From DATJFQ01 sp035495555 (GTDB taxonomy: Bacteria > Acidobacteriota > Vicinamibacteria > Vicinamibacterales > 2-12-FULL-66-21): a DNA stretch of 53,458 bases. Shown in pieces: positions 1 through 10,016 of this stretch. The notes below the pieces were generated by a model, which worked only from the letters and a program-made list of their open reading frames with translations, was not told the DNA's origin and searched no databases. A program made the position numbers and the translations under genes. Within the stretch, counting starts at the first letter, position 1. Each line of letters opens with the position of its first letter. The stretch is from positions 1-53,458 of the forward strand of contig DATJFQ010000007.1 in NCBI GenBank assembly GCA_035495555.1, read 5' to 3'.

Positions 1-1997
1 ACGTCACCGACGACCCCGACGATGGTCCGCCACGGAGCCTTCGGGTTCGGCCCGAGCCGGATGCGCGCGCCGATCGCATGGCCGTTCGGGAAAAAGCGCT
101 GGACGAGCGCGCGGTTCACGACCGCCACTTTGAGGCTGGCGGCATTATCGGCGTCAGATACCCCGCGGCCCTCGATCACCGGGATCTCGAGCGTTGCGAA
201 GTACCCGGGTGATGCGGTGCGGTATCCGACCTCCGGCGGCTCACCGGCAGGGCGCGGCGCGTTCTCGATGGTGAGCCAACTGGTCCACGCGTTCCCCGAT
301 ACCGGCAGATTGTTGACGATCCCGACGGCCCGGACGCCGGAACGCGCGGACAGCCGGGCCATGACCCGATCATAGAACTGCACGATCGGCGCGTCGTCTT
401 CGTAACGCGGCGGCAGCTCGATGCTGGCTGTCAAGACATGCGATGCCGCAAACCCCGGCTGCACGCGCAGCACGTTCCAGAAACTGCGGGCGACGAGACC
501 CGCGCCGATCACCAGCACGACGGCGGCGGCGAATTCGACGATGACGAGGACGCTGCGGATGCCGCGGGACCGGCGGACCGCGCCCCGGGCGCCTTCGCGG
601 AGTTCCTGCTGCACGTCCGGGCGCGACGCTGCCAGCGCGGGGACCAGGCCGAAGAGGACGCCGGTCCCGAGCGAGACGAGCGCCGCAAACGCGAGCACTC
701 GCCCGTCAATGGCGACGTGGTCGATGCGCGGAACGTAGTCGACGGCAATGCGCGCGAAGGCCTGCACCGCGACGCGGGCGATGACGATCCCGAGCAGGCC
801 GCCCGCACATGCCAGGAGCAGCCCTTCGACGAGCAACTGCCGAACGATCCGCAGGCGGTTGGCGCCGAGCGCTGCCCGCACGGCGATCTCGCGGCGGCGT
901 GCCGTCGCTTCCACCAGCGTCAGGTTGGCGACGTTCACCGCCCCGATCGCGAGGAGCAGCGCAACCGCTGCACCGATGAGCAGCATCGGCAGACGCGCGC
1001 CACCGGTCACCGCTTCGCCGAGTGACACCATCGTTGTCCCGCGCTGGTCATTCGTGGCGGGATACCGGTGCTGATCCGCGACCGCGACCGACTCGAGATC
1101 GGCCGCGGCCTGCTGCAGCGAAACGCCCTGGCGGACGCGCCCTATGATGGCGAGAAAATGCAGCGCGCGGGCTTGAGAGAGATCCGGCGTCTCGGCAACG
1201 GGTCGCCACGCGTCGACCTCACGCGTGGGGAACGCGAAGCCGGCGGGCATCACGCCGACGATCTGGTAATCGCTCCCGTTGAATGCCACCCTCCGGCCGA
1301 TGACCTGCGGATCCTGGCCGAAATGGTGACGCCAGGCGCGATCGCTCAAGACGAGAACGCGATGGTGCGGCGGCACGCCGTCAGCGCGGACGAACGTGCG
1401 GCCCAGGCGCGGAGGGACGCCGAGCGTGTCGAAGAAATCAGTGGCGACGGCAGGGACGTTCGCGTGGAACGGCTCCGCGCCCGCTGACAGGCTGCCGCCC
1501 CCTTCGGAAAACGCGGTGAGGTGTTCGAACGCGTGCGTGCCCGCGCGCCAGTCCTCCCAATTGGCTGGCGCGACCGGATACCGGGGTTTGTGGTTGAGGC
1601 GATCGTTCTCGAAGACCTGCACGAGACGTGACGGGTCCCGGTACGGCAGCGGACGCAGGAGCACGGCGTCGATGGCGCTGAACACGGCGGTGGCCGCTCC
1701 GATCCCGACGGCGAGCGTGAGGACCACGAGCGCGGTGTACGCGCGGCGCTGGAGCAGCACACGAAAGGCGTAACGGACGTCCTGCGTCAGCATGTCGACA
1801 CTCCATTGCCGCGACGCGAGAAAGAGCGCGTCGGGAATCGCCCCCAGCGCTCGCCTCACCGGGCGCACGCGATTGTCGGGCGGGCGCTGGCCATCGGCCC
1901 ACAACTCCCCTTCCCACTCGTCGCGGAAGTCGCGCCGGAGGTACGACGGCACGAGCCGCGACGCGAAGCGGACGATGGCGCGCGAGAGGTCAGGCAT
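1..1997 (-). CDS. ADOP-type MacB/FtsX permease, 3' end outside window
   Basis: About 665 codons are visible and the frame is still open at the left edge. After a short cytoplasmic head (start MPDLSRAIVRF) comes a first membrane segment following VRYAFRVLLQRRAYTALVV, then a MacB-like periplasmic domain with VVGVMPAGFAFP-type motifs, then an FtsX core (NVANLTLVEATARRREIAVR) and the start of a second half with the same order. This duplicated permease layout without an ATPase in the gene is the acidobacterial ADOP pattern. The ATG at 1997 overlaps the end of the PadR gene by 8 bases, so the two are probably translated together. Substrate is unknown; family members are assumed to act in export or envelope mechanics. 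Identity of the family is secure, function is inferred. Confidence 0.93.
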   Translation of the reverse strand, partial: MPDLSRAIVRFASRLVPSYLRRDFRDEWEGELWADGQRPPDNRVRPVRRALGAIPDALFLASRQWSVDMLTQDVRYAFRVLLQRRAYTALVVLTLAVGIGAATAVFSAIDAVLLRPLPYRDPSRLVQVFENDRLNHKPRYPVAPANWEDWRAGTHAFEHLTAFSEGGGSLSAGAEPFHANVPAVATDFFDTLGVPPRLGRTFVRADGVPPHHRVLVLSDRAWRHHFGQDPQVIGRRVAFNGSDYQIVGVMPAGFAFPTREVDAWRPVAETPDLSQARALHFLAIIGRVRQGVSLQQAAADLESVAVADQHRYPATNDQRGTTMVSLGEAVTGGARLPMLLIGAAVALLLAIGAVNVANLTLVEATARRREIAVRAALGANRLRIVRQLLVEGLLLACAGGLLGIVIARVAVQAFARIAVDYVPRIDHVAIDGRVLAFAALVSLGTGVLFGLVPALAASRPDVQQELREGARGAVRRSRGIRSVLVIVEFAAAVVLVIGAGLVARSFWNVLRVQPGFAASHVLTASIELPPRYEDDAPIVQFYDRVMARLSARSGVRAVGIVNNLPVSGNAWTSWLTIENAPRPAGEPPEVGYRTASPGYFATLEIPVIEGRGVSDADNAASLKVAVVNRALVQRFFPNGHAIGARIRLGPNPKAPWRTIVGVVGD

Positions 1998-2301
1998 TGC
2001 GCACGCGCGTCAGGCGGCCGAGGTTTTCGAACCGCTTCATCGCGAGCGCGAGCGCGCCCGTGCCCGCGGGCGTGATCTCGTAGTAGCGGCGGGCGGGGCG
2101 CTGCTCGCGGCGCGCGGTCTTCTCGCTTTCCCAGTTCGAGCGGACGAACCCGAGCGCATCCAGCCGCCGCAGCGCCGGATATACGGTACCGGTCTGCAGC
2201 CCGGTGCGGTCGGCGACGTCGAACCCGTAGCGGACGCCGCTCGCGATGGCGTGCAGCACCAGGGTCGTCGGGTACGTGATGTTATGGCGGGACGATGACA
2301 C
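1990..2301 (-). CDS. PadR-family transcriptional regulator
   Basis: A 103-residue winged-helix protein. Motifs typical of PadR are visible: YPTTLVLHAIASGVRYGFDV near the N-terminus and TGTVYPALRRLDALGFVRS as the recognition and wing region, then an RRYYEITPAGTGAL wing end. It precedes an ADOP permease with an overlapping stop/start, the usual PadR-permease pairing in Acidobacteriota, so it probably controls that operon. The start is GTG; there is no ATG upstream in frame and no Shine-Dalgarno, and the promoter elements lie so close that the transcript may begin at the start codon. Ligand unknown. Confidence 0.92.
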   Translation of the reverse strand: MSSSRHNITYPTTLVLHAIASGVRYGFDVADRTGLQTGTVYPALRRLDALGFVRSNWESEKTARREQRPARRYYEITPAGTGALALAMKRFENLGRLTRVRNA

Positions 2302-2336
2302 GAACTCTATATAGATTAAATTCTACATAGTGTCAA
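2302..2336 (-). promoter_or_regulatory. Sigma70-type promoter overlapped by a dyad (probable PadR operator)
   Basis: Read on the minus strand: TTGACA at 2336-2331, a 17-base spacer, TATATA at 2313-2308, then only 6 bases to the GTG start of the PadR gene. The spacer and -10 carry a dyad, CTATGTAG ... CTATATAG (2304-2331 outer limits). Repressor binding there would block both promoter hexamers. That PadR itself binds is inferred from position and from autoregulation being common in the family. Confidence 0.75.
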
Positions 2337-2399
2337 CCCGCGACCCGCCATCCGTCCCGCCGCTCATCACCGCGGCCCATTCTCGGGTAGGCTACTGCG

Positions 2400-3266
2400 A
2401 TGCTGAGCGCTGTCCTGGCCGCCGTTCTCCTGCAGTCGCCGGCTCCGTCCCCCGTGCCGCTCGACTACGACCGCGATCGCCCGGTCGACGTGCAGCCGCT
2501 CTCACCCACCGACCGGCAGGGTGTCACGGTCAAGCAGATCACCTACGAACGGCTCGACGGGACGCGCAACGCCGCAACGATCGTGCTGCCGCCCGCCGGC
2601 GCAGCCGGATCCCATGCCGCCATCCTGTATCTGCACTGGTATGAGCCCCCGAAGCCGAGTTCCAACCGAACGGAGTTTCTTGCGGAAGCGATCGAGCTGG
2701 CGTCGCTCGGGACGACATCGCTGCTGATCGACACGCCATGGCGCGTTGAAGGCTGGTTGGCATCGCGCGACGGCAGCAAGGACTACGACTTCTCGGTGCA
2801 CGAGGCGAAGGAGGTGCGCCGCGCGCTCGACGTGCTGCTCGCGCAGCCGTCGATCGATCCCACGCGGGTCGCCATCGTCGGGCACGACTTCGGCGCGATG
2901 TACGGCGCGCTCGCGGCCGCCGCGGATCGACGCGTAACCCACATGGTCTACATGGCCGGCAACGGATCAATGGGCGAATGGTTCCTGTTCCAGCCAAAAC
3001 GCGAGGGTGCCGACCGCGAGGCATTCCTGTCGACGCTGCATCCGCTCGACCCGGCACTTGCGCTCGCCAGATTGTCCACGCGACCCGTGCTCCTGCAGTT
3101 CGGGACGAAGGACCGGTTCGTGAGCGTCGAGAACGCGACGGCGCAGGCCGAGGCGGTCACGGGACCCAAGACGGTGAAGATGTACGAGGGAGCGGAGCAC
3201 GAGCTGACATACACGGCGACCCGGGACCGCATCGCCTGGCTGAAGGAACAGCTGCGGCTGAGGTAG
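2400..3266 (+). CDS. Alpha/beta hydrolase of dienelactone-hydrolase type with Asp at the nucleophile position
   Basis: 288 residues. Visible fold elements: strand AAILYLHWYEP (about 73-83), the nucleophile elbow VAIVGHDFGAMYG (157-169), the acid in FGTKDRF (Asp238) and His267 in EGAEHEL. The elbow reads G-H-D-F-G, so the nucleophile position holds Asp163 rather than the Ser or Cys of esterases and dienelactone hydrolases; Asp is what haloalkane dehalogenases and epoxide hydrolases use. The first 13 residues are hydrophobic, so export is possible. It lies divergent to the PadR-permease pair. Substrate is not predictable from sequence. Confidence 0.82.
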   Translation: MLSAVLAAVLLQSPAPSPVPLDYDRDRPVDVQPLSPTDRQGVTVKQITYERLDGTRNAATIVLPPAGAAGSHAAILYLHWYEPPKPSSNRTEFLAEAIELASLGTTSLLIDTPWRVEGWLASRDGSKDYDFSVHEAKEVRRALDVLLAQPSIDPTRVAIVGHDFGAMYGALAAAADRRVTHMVYMAGNGSMGEWFLFQPKREGADREAFLSTLHPLDPALALARLSTRPVLLQFGTKDRFVSVENATAQAEAVTGPKTVKMYEGAEHELTYTATRDRIAWLKEQLRLR

Positions 3267-3305
3267 TATGAGGCGGCCGCGCTCAGCGACGCCATCAACT
3301 GTCTC

Positions 3306-4643
3306 GTGCGCATCCGCTTCCCCGACCCGCTCGTCCTGCTTACCTGTTGCATCATCCTGGCCGCAGTCCTGAGCTGGCTGTTGCCCGCCGGGCAGTTCGA
3401 CCGCCGCTCCGATCCGTCCACGGGCCGCCAGGTCGTCGTCGCGGGCAGCTATCACCCCGTGGAACCGAATCCGCTCGGACCGTTCGACGCGCTGCTCGCG
3501 GTGCCGCACGGATTAATCGATGCGGCCTCAGTTGTGTTCTTCGTGTTCCTGATTGGCGGCGCGCTGACCGTCGTGGACGAGACGGGGGCACTCAGTCACG
3601 GCGCCGAATATCTCGTCACGACGTTGGGCACCCGATCGGCGCTGGTCATTCCGATCGTGTCGATCGCGTTCGCAACGGCCGGCGCGCTCGAGAACATGGG
3701 GGAAGAGGTCATCGCGCTCGTGCCAGTGCTCCTGCTCGTGACACGGCGACTGGGGTACGACGCCACGACAGCGGTCGCGATCAGCATCGGCGCGTCGGCG
3801 GTGGGCGCGACATTCAGCCCCGTTAATCCGTTTCAGGCGCAGATCGCGCAAAAAGTGGGAGGCGTCGCGCTGCTCAGCGGGTCGCCGTACCGCCTGATGA
3901 TGCTCACCGTCGCTGTTACGATCTGGATCGCGGGCACATGGCGTCACGCGCATCGTACGCGCCGCGAGCCGGACCGGTCGACAATCGTCACCCGAACGAT
4001 GACCCGCCGCCATCTGATCGTACTCGCGATCGTGGTTGCGGCCTTTGCGGCGTTCGTCTATGGCGTGATTCGCCTCGGCTGGGACTTCGATCAGATGGCC
4101 GCGCTCTTCTTCGGCATGGGCATCCTCGCCGGCTTTGCCGGAGGACTCAACGCGAAGGGCACTGCCGCCGGATTCACCAAGGGATTTGCATCGATGGCCT
4201 ATGCCGCGATGCTGATCGGCTTCGCTCGCGGCATCTTCATGGCGATGGACCAGGGGCGCATTATCGACACGATCGTGCGCACGCTCGTCGTGCCGCTGCA
4301 GCACCTGCCGGTCGCGCTGTGTGCCGTCGGCATGATGGCGGCGCAGGCGCTGATCCACGTTCCCGTATCGAGCGTCAGCGGCCAGGCTGTCCTGACGATG
4401 CCGCTGATGGTGCCGGTTTCGGACCTGATCGGCCTGTCACGCCAGGTGACGGTGCTGGCGTACGAAGGAGGCGCCGGCCTGACCGAACTCGTCACCCCGA
4501 CGAACGGCGCGTTGGTCGCGGTGACCGCCGCGGCTGGCCTGGCATTCGGGGACTGGCTGTCGTTCGCGCTGCGCATGTTTGCGCTGCTGTTCGTCGTGAC
4601 AGCCGTCTTCGTCGCAATCGCGGCGATCATCGGACTCGCGTAA
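3306..4643 (+). CDS. YfcC/DcuC-superfamily carboxylate or amino-acid transporter
   Basis: 445 residues with about 12 hydrophobic segments. Family marks: FPDPLVLLTCCIILAAVLSWLLPAGQF at the N-terminus (split here by function: TM1 then the PAGxF turn), GGALTVVDETGAL, ALENMGEEVIALVPV, the SPVNPF hairpin (about 172-177), and the C-terminal counterpart GGAGLTELVTPTNGAL. These match the YfcC / C4-dicarboxylate anaerobic carrier superfamily, secondary transporters of the inner membrane. GTG is taken as start because it opens directly onto TM1. It ends 29 bases from the convergent peptidase gene. Substrate is unknown. Confidence 0.87.
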   Translation: MRIRFPDPLVLLTCCIILAAVLSWLLPAGQFDRRSDPSTGRQVVVAGSYHPVEPNPLGPFDALLAVPHGLIDAASVVFFVFLIGGALTVVDETGALSHGAEYLVTTLGTRSALVIPIVSIAFATAGALENMGEEVIALVPVLLLVTRRLGYDATTAVAISIGASAVGATFSPVNPFQAQIAQKVGGVALLSGSPYRLMMLTVAVTIWIAGTWRHAHRTRREPDRSTIVTRTMTRRHLIVLAIVVAAFAAFVYGVIRLGWDFDQMAALFFGMGILAGFAGGLNAKGTAAGFTKGFASMAYAAMLIGFARGIFMAMDQGRIIDTIVRTLVVPLQHLPVALCAVGMMAAQALIHVPVSSVSGQAVLTMPLMVPVSDLIGLSRQVTVLAYEGGAGLTELVTPTNGALVAVTAAAGLAFGDWLSFALRMFALLFVVTAVFVAIAAIIGLA

Positions 4644-4672
4644 GCGGCAGGTTTGACGGCCGGCGTGACAGA

Positions 4673-6970
4673 TTACCGACCGCCTGGCGGCAGGTGGTCG
4701 ACGAAGTACCTCGCAATCAATTGATAGACGTGCACGGTCGTGCCGGGCCCTTCCGCGATCGCGTGGGTGCGGTTCGGATACACCATCAAATCGAATGGCT
4801 TCCCGAGTTCCACCAGACGATTGACGAGGCGTTCCGTGCCCTGATAGTGAACGTTGTCGTCGCCAGATCCATGGACGACGAGCAGGTGCCCCCGCAGGCC
4901 CTCGGCGAAGTTGATCGCCGATCCAATCCGGTACCCCTCTGCGTTCTGCTGCGGTATACCCATGTAGCGTTCCTGGTAAATGGTGTCGTAGAGCCGCTGG
5001 TCGGGAACGGGCGCGACGGCAACCCCGACCGCGTAAACGTCCGGGAAGCGGAACATCGCGTTCAGCGTGTTGGTGCCGCCGCCGCTCCAGCCCCAGATGC
5101 CCACCCGATCGAGATCGATGAACGAGTGCGTCGACGCGAGCGCGCGTATCGCAGCGGCCTGCTCCTTCGACGACAAGTCCCCCACGCTGCCGTAAATGAC
5201 CTTCCGCCATGCCGCGCCTTTGGGCGCCGGCGTGCCGCGGTTGTCGAAGCTCACGACGACATATCCAGCGTCGGCGAGCGCGCGGTGGAAGAGTGTGCGG
5301 CCGCCGCCCCAGCTGTCCGTCACGGTCTGTGATGCCGGTTCGCCGTAGACGTGGACGATCACCGGATACTTCTTCGCGGGATCGAAGGATGGTGGTTTGA
5401 TCATCCATCCGTCGAGGACGACGCCGCCGCCGACGTCGACCTTGAGAAACTCGACCGGCGGCCGCACGACGTCCGACAGCATTTGCTCGAGCGGAGCGAC
5501 GTCCGCGATGCCGCGCTTCATTGCGTGGTCTGGCAACGACACGAGATCCATCGAACGCGGCCGATCGAATCGTGAGTAGGTGTGAAAGGCCAGCTTCGCT
5601 CCCGGCGCGAAGGTGTATCCATGCGTTCCGGGCTGCGTGTCGGGGGTCACGCGCACGGGAGCGCCGCCGTCGAGCGACACGCGATACAAATAACTCTGCG
5701 TCGCATCAGACGGTGACGCGAGGAAATAGACGATCCGCGCGTCGCCGTCGACTCCGGCCAGTCCGATGACGTCCGCATCGAACTTCGTCAGCAGCGCCGG
5801 CTCGCCGCCGCCCTTCGCAACTTTATAGAGGTGCCGCCACCCGTCGCGCTCGCTCAGCCAGAGGAACGCGCGTCCGTCCTCGACCCAGGTGATATCGCTC
5901 TGTGCATCGACCCATCCTTTCGCAGCGCGATCGCGCAGGACGACGTTGACGTGACCGGTTGCGGCAGTGTCCAACAGGTAGTCGTCTTCGTTCTGCAGCC
6001 GGTTGATCTGCTGCATTGCGATCGTGTTCGCGTCGACCCAGTCGAGGCTGGCGAGGTAGGTGTCGCGCGGATCGCCAGGCGTTTTGATCCAGGTCGTCGG
6101 ACCACCCGACGCCGGCACGACGCCGATGCGGACGCGCGAGTTCGGCGTCCCGGGCTTGGGATACGCGAACGTCTTCGTGACGGGATAGAGCGCTTCGGTG
6201 TCGTTGATGAGCGTGAAGTTGCCGACGCCGCTCGTATCAAATTGCCAGTACGCGATCCGCTGCCCGTCCGGACTCCACCTGAAGCCGTCGCGGATACCGA
6301 GCTCCTCCTCGTTCACCCAATCGGAAGTGCCGTTGACAATGGTCCCTTGGGGACCGCCAACGGCGGGCGACCACGCCAGGCCGCCGGGCAGAGGTGTGCC
6401 GTCTGCCGTCAATCGGACCGGATCGCCCTCCAGAACAGGCTGCACGTAGATGTTGTTTCCTCGCACGTACGCGACACGATCGCCGCCCGGCGAGAACTTC
6501 GCAAACATCATCGACGCTTCGGGCCCCTTGCCTCCGAGCTTGCGGATCACGCCCATCCGCGTATCAAGCACCCAGTAGTCGCCGCGGGTGTTCTGACGCC
6601 AGACTTTTCGCGAGTTCGTGAAGATGAGGAGCCGTCGGCCGTCGGGCGACCAGGCGTAGTCTTCGATGTCGAGCGGCCGTTCCGATCCTTTCGGCACGAG
6701 CTGTTCGGCGTGCACCATGACGGTTCGCGCGCCGCTCACCCCGTCGTAGCGCGCGATCTCCGTCCCGGTGCCGCTACGTTCGACGATCGCGTAAGCCTTG
6801 CCGTCGGGCAGCCAGCGCGCCGGCCCGAACCGCGGCGTGTCGTACGCGTGGTCTTTGAAGATGCGATCGATCTGCGCGCGCAGCGAGGCCGCGGGATCGG
6901 TTTGTTGCGCTGCCGGGGCGATCGTCGCAAGAAGGATGACGAGAGGAACGAGAACGCGCCGAACCTGCAT
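4673..6970 (-). CDS. Secreted S9 prolyl oligopeptidase, DPP-IV-like
   Basis: 765 residues, close to the length of dipeptidyl peptidase IV. A signal peptide (MQVRRVLVPLVILLATIAPA) is followed by the DPP-IV N-terminal beta-propeller with WSPDG blades and then the alpha/beta-hydrolase domain. The triad is visible: Ser629 in GWSGGGT, Asp704 in HGSGDDNVHYQ and His736 in NRTHAI. A double-Glu motif VNEEELGIRD in the propeller fits the N-terminus-binding site of dipeptidyl peptidases. It should release dipeptides from peptide N-termini in the periplasm. It is transcribed alone and converges with the YfcC gene. Confidence 0.95.
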   Translation of the reverse strand: MQVRRVLVPLVILLATIAPAAQQTDPAASLRAQIDRIFKDHAYDTPRFGPARWLPDGKAYAIVERSGTGTEIARYDGVSGARTVMVHAEQLVPKGSERPLDIEDYAWSPDGRRLLIFTNSRKVWRQNTRGDYWVLDTRMGVIRKLGGKGPEASMMFAKFSPGGDRVAYVRGNNIYVQPVLEGDPVRLTADGTPLPGGLAWSPAVGGPQGTIVNGTSDWVNEEELGIRDGFRWSPDGQRIAYWQFDTSGVGNFTLINDTEALYPVTKTFAYPKPGTPNSRVRIGVVPASGGPTTWIKTPGDPRDTYLASLDWVDANTIAMQQINRLQNEDDYLLDTAATGHVNVVLRDRAAKGWVDAQSDITWVEDGRAFLWLSERDGWRHLYKVAKGGGEPALLTKFDADVIGLAGVDGDARIVYFLASPSDATQSYLYRVSLDGGAPVRVTPDTQPGTHGYTFAPGAKLAFHTYSRFDRPRSMDLVSLPDHAMKRGIADVAPLEQMLSDVVRPPVEFLKVDVGGGVVLDGWMIKPPSFDPAKKYPVIVHVYGEPASQTVTDSWGGGRTLFHRALADAGYVVVSFDNRGTPAPKGAAWRKVIYGSVGDLSSKEQAAAIRALASTHSFIDLDRVGIWGWSGGGTNTLNAMFRFPDVYAVGVAVAPVPDQRLYDTIYQERYMGIPQQNAEGYRIGSAINFAEGLRGHLLVVHGSGDDNVHYQGTERLVNRLVELGKPFDLMVYPNRTHAIAEGPGTTVHVYQLIARYFVDHLPPGGR

Positions 6971-7003
6971 AGGGCCAGCTTATCAAGCGGACGTCGGGCC
7001 CCG

Positions 7004-7101
7004 TCCGAGGCCCCAAGCCCCCGGCACCCCGCCGGCGAAGCCGGCCGGCCCAGCACCCGTCCGAGGCCCCAAACCCCCAGCACCCGCCGGCGAAGCCGGC
7101 G
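7004..7101. repeat. Two copies of a GC-rich hairpin repeat, inverted relative of the 48805 array
   Basis: Two units start TCCGAGGCCCCAA (7004 and 7060) and end in the hairpin GCCGGCGAAGCCGGC. The reverse complement matches the last unit of the tandem array near 49080-49154 (hairpin, then GGGTGCTGGGGG, then GCCTCGGA). It fills nearly all the gap between the peptidase start and the ahcY stop, so it may act as a terminator for ahcY. Confidence 0.8.
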
Positions 7102-7102
7102 A

Positions 7103-8596
<1,494 letters not shown>

Positions 8597-8655
8597 CTAC
8601 TCTCCTTTGGCGCTGCGGCGCCTCGACGTTCAACGATTCAGTGAGCGGCAAACGA

Positions 8656-9594
8656 TCAATTGCGAACGGCCGACGCGACGAAGAGCGCCGGCCCCCGTGC
8701 CTCCGGATCCGCGGCCAGCGAGACAACCCGAATTCGAGTGTAGCCGGCAGCGCCGAGCAGACGTGAGATGTGCGCGTCGGAGAAGCCCAGCCACACATGG
8801 CCCATCTGCTGTTTGTACTCTTCGTGTTCGTGCGGCAGCATGTCGCAGATCACGATGCGCGCGCCGCGGCGTAGGACGCGTGCGCTTTCGGCCAGCGCCG
8901 CCGCCGGATCCGGGACGTGATGGAGGACGAGCATCATCAGCGCGGCGTCGAGCTCGCCGTCCTCGATTGGCAGCTCCTCGAGGGCGCCGCGGCGCACTTC
9001 CACGTTCGGTGCCTCCTCGAGACGGCGCCGCGCGCTCTGCAGCATCTCGCCGCTGCGATCGACCGCAATTACGCGGGCGACGAATGGCGCGAGCGCCTGC
9101 GACGTCTGTCCGGTGCCGCAGCCGAGATCTCCGACGGTCCATTCTGGATCCACGAGCGCCGGCAGCGCACGAAGCGCCGACGACGCTCCGAACAGCTCTT
9201 CGCGCAACCGATCCCACTGCCCCGACGCCGACGCGAAGAACTCTTCGGATTTCGACTGGCGCCGCGTCAGTACACCTTTGAGGCGACGCGCATCCTGATC
9301 CGCAGCGGGCGACGAGGCGACCTGATCGCGAAGGAGCGCCCACAGGCGCCGCGTCGCCGCATCGCGCTCGTCCAGCGCGAGCGTGTAATAGCGGCTCGTG
9401 CCATCCCGACGCGATGACACCCAGTTCGCATCCGAGAGGGTCTTGAGATGCCGGCTGACCGTCGACTGCGGCAACTGCAGGACCGCGCACAGCTCCCCGA
9501 CCGTCACCTCATGCCGCTCGAGCACGAGCAGCATGCGGCTCCGCATGGGATCCGAGAGCACCGAAAGGTCATCGAAAATCGGCTGGGCCAGCAT
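8656..9594 (-). CDS. ArsR-type regulator fused to a SAM-dependent methyltransferase
   Basis: 312 residues. Residues 1-75 form a winged helix of the ArsR/SmtB type (LSDPMRSRMLLVLERHEVTV, then QSTVSRHLKTLSDANWV); no metal-binding cysteine pair is visible. Residues about 150-260 are a class I methyltransferase with motif I VGDLGCGTGQTS and the motif IV region LMMLVLHHVPDP. Its partner gene is ahcY. In the SahR type of regulation an ArsR protein senses S-adenosylhomocysteine and controls ahcY; here the fused methyltransferase domain could be the SAM/SAH sensor or a real enzyme. Family call is firm, sensing role is inferred from context. Confidence 0.9.
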   Translation of the reverse strand: MLAQPIFDDLSVLSDPMRSRMLLVLERHEVTVGELCAVLQLPQSTVSRHLKTLSDANWVSSRRDGTSRYYTLALDERDAATRRLWALLRDQVASSPAADQDARRLKGVLTRRQSKSEEFFASASGQWDRLREELFGASSALRALPALVDPEWTVGDLGCGTGQTSQALAPFVARVIAVDRSGEMLQSARRRLEEAPNVEVRRGALEELPIEDGELDAALMMLVLHHVPDPAAALAESARVLRRGARIVICDMLPHEHEEYKQQMGHVWLGFSDAHISRLLGAAGYTRIRVVSLAADPEARGPALFVASAVRN

Positions 9595-10001
9595 CTATCC
9601 GTATATCCGGATTAAATGCTACATCGACGCGCCGCCGCGAGTCAAGCCGCCCACCGCCGCTGCAGACGACACGCTTCCCCGGCGGGGCCCCCAGCGCGAG
9701 CAGCCCCACTGCGTGCTCAGCGCCCGAAAAGACCTGTCGACGAGGAGGCGCTTCCGCGCGCAGCAGGGCGCCCCGCTCGCGCCCCCCACCGACGCTCTCA
9801 GCGACACGCTTCCCAGGCGGGGCCCCCAGCGCGAGCAGCTCCGCCTTCGCGCAGGCAGAGAATCCAATGCGCTCCGGCGAGATCTCGCCGAAGCCGCTTC
9901 GCGGCGAAGGCGGACCCACTGCGTGCTCAGCGCCCGACAACTGCCCTACTGCCGACAGAAAACTGCTGACTGGCTACTGGCTACTGGCTACTGGCTACTG
10001 G
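9595..10001. repeat. Non-coding stretch with two direct-repeat families
   Basis: A gap of about 400 bases without a credible gene. A 36-bp repeat (begins GACACGCTTCCC, ends GCGCGAGCAG) occurs at 9668-9703 and 9803-9838 with one mismatch. A 23-bp repeat (CCCACTGCGTGCTCAGCGCC plus CGA) occurs exactly at 9705-9727 and 9915-9937. The right end runs into a heptanucleotide array. An ORF on the minus strand across it merely translates the repeats. Confidence 0.8.
9597..9645 (-). promoter_or_regulatory. Probable promoter and autoregulatory dyad of the ArsR-methyltransferase/ahcY operon
   Basis: Minus strand: TTGACT at 9645-9640, an 18-base spacer, TAGCAT at 9621-9616. Downstream, 9597-9612 holds the dyad ATCCG-N6-CGGAT, ending only two bases before the ATG at 9594. 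No clear Shine-Dalgarno fits between. A dyad this close to the start fits binding by the ArsR domain encoded next to it; the binding itself is inferred. Confidence 0.55.
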
Positions 10002-10016
10002 CTACTGCCTACTGGC
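9971..10016. repeat. Heptanucleotide tandem array (TGGCTAC)
   Basis: Five exact TGGCTAC units, one TGCCTAC and a partial unit. The array covers the stop codon of the D-aminoacylase gene (TAG at 10004-10002), so the last residues of that protein are encoded by the repeat. The same heptamer recurs at 47877-47907. Confidence 0.95.

Noticed and set aside
9569..9940. 123-codon minus-strand ORF with repeated ALGAPPGKR peptides
   Set aside because: It translates the direct repeats and overlaps the promoter and start of the ArsR-methyltransferase gene.
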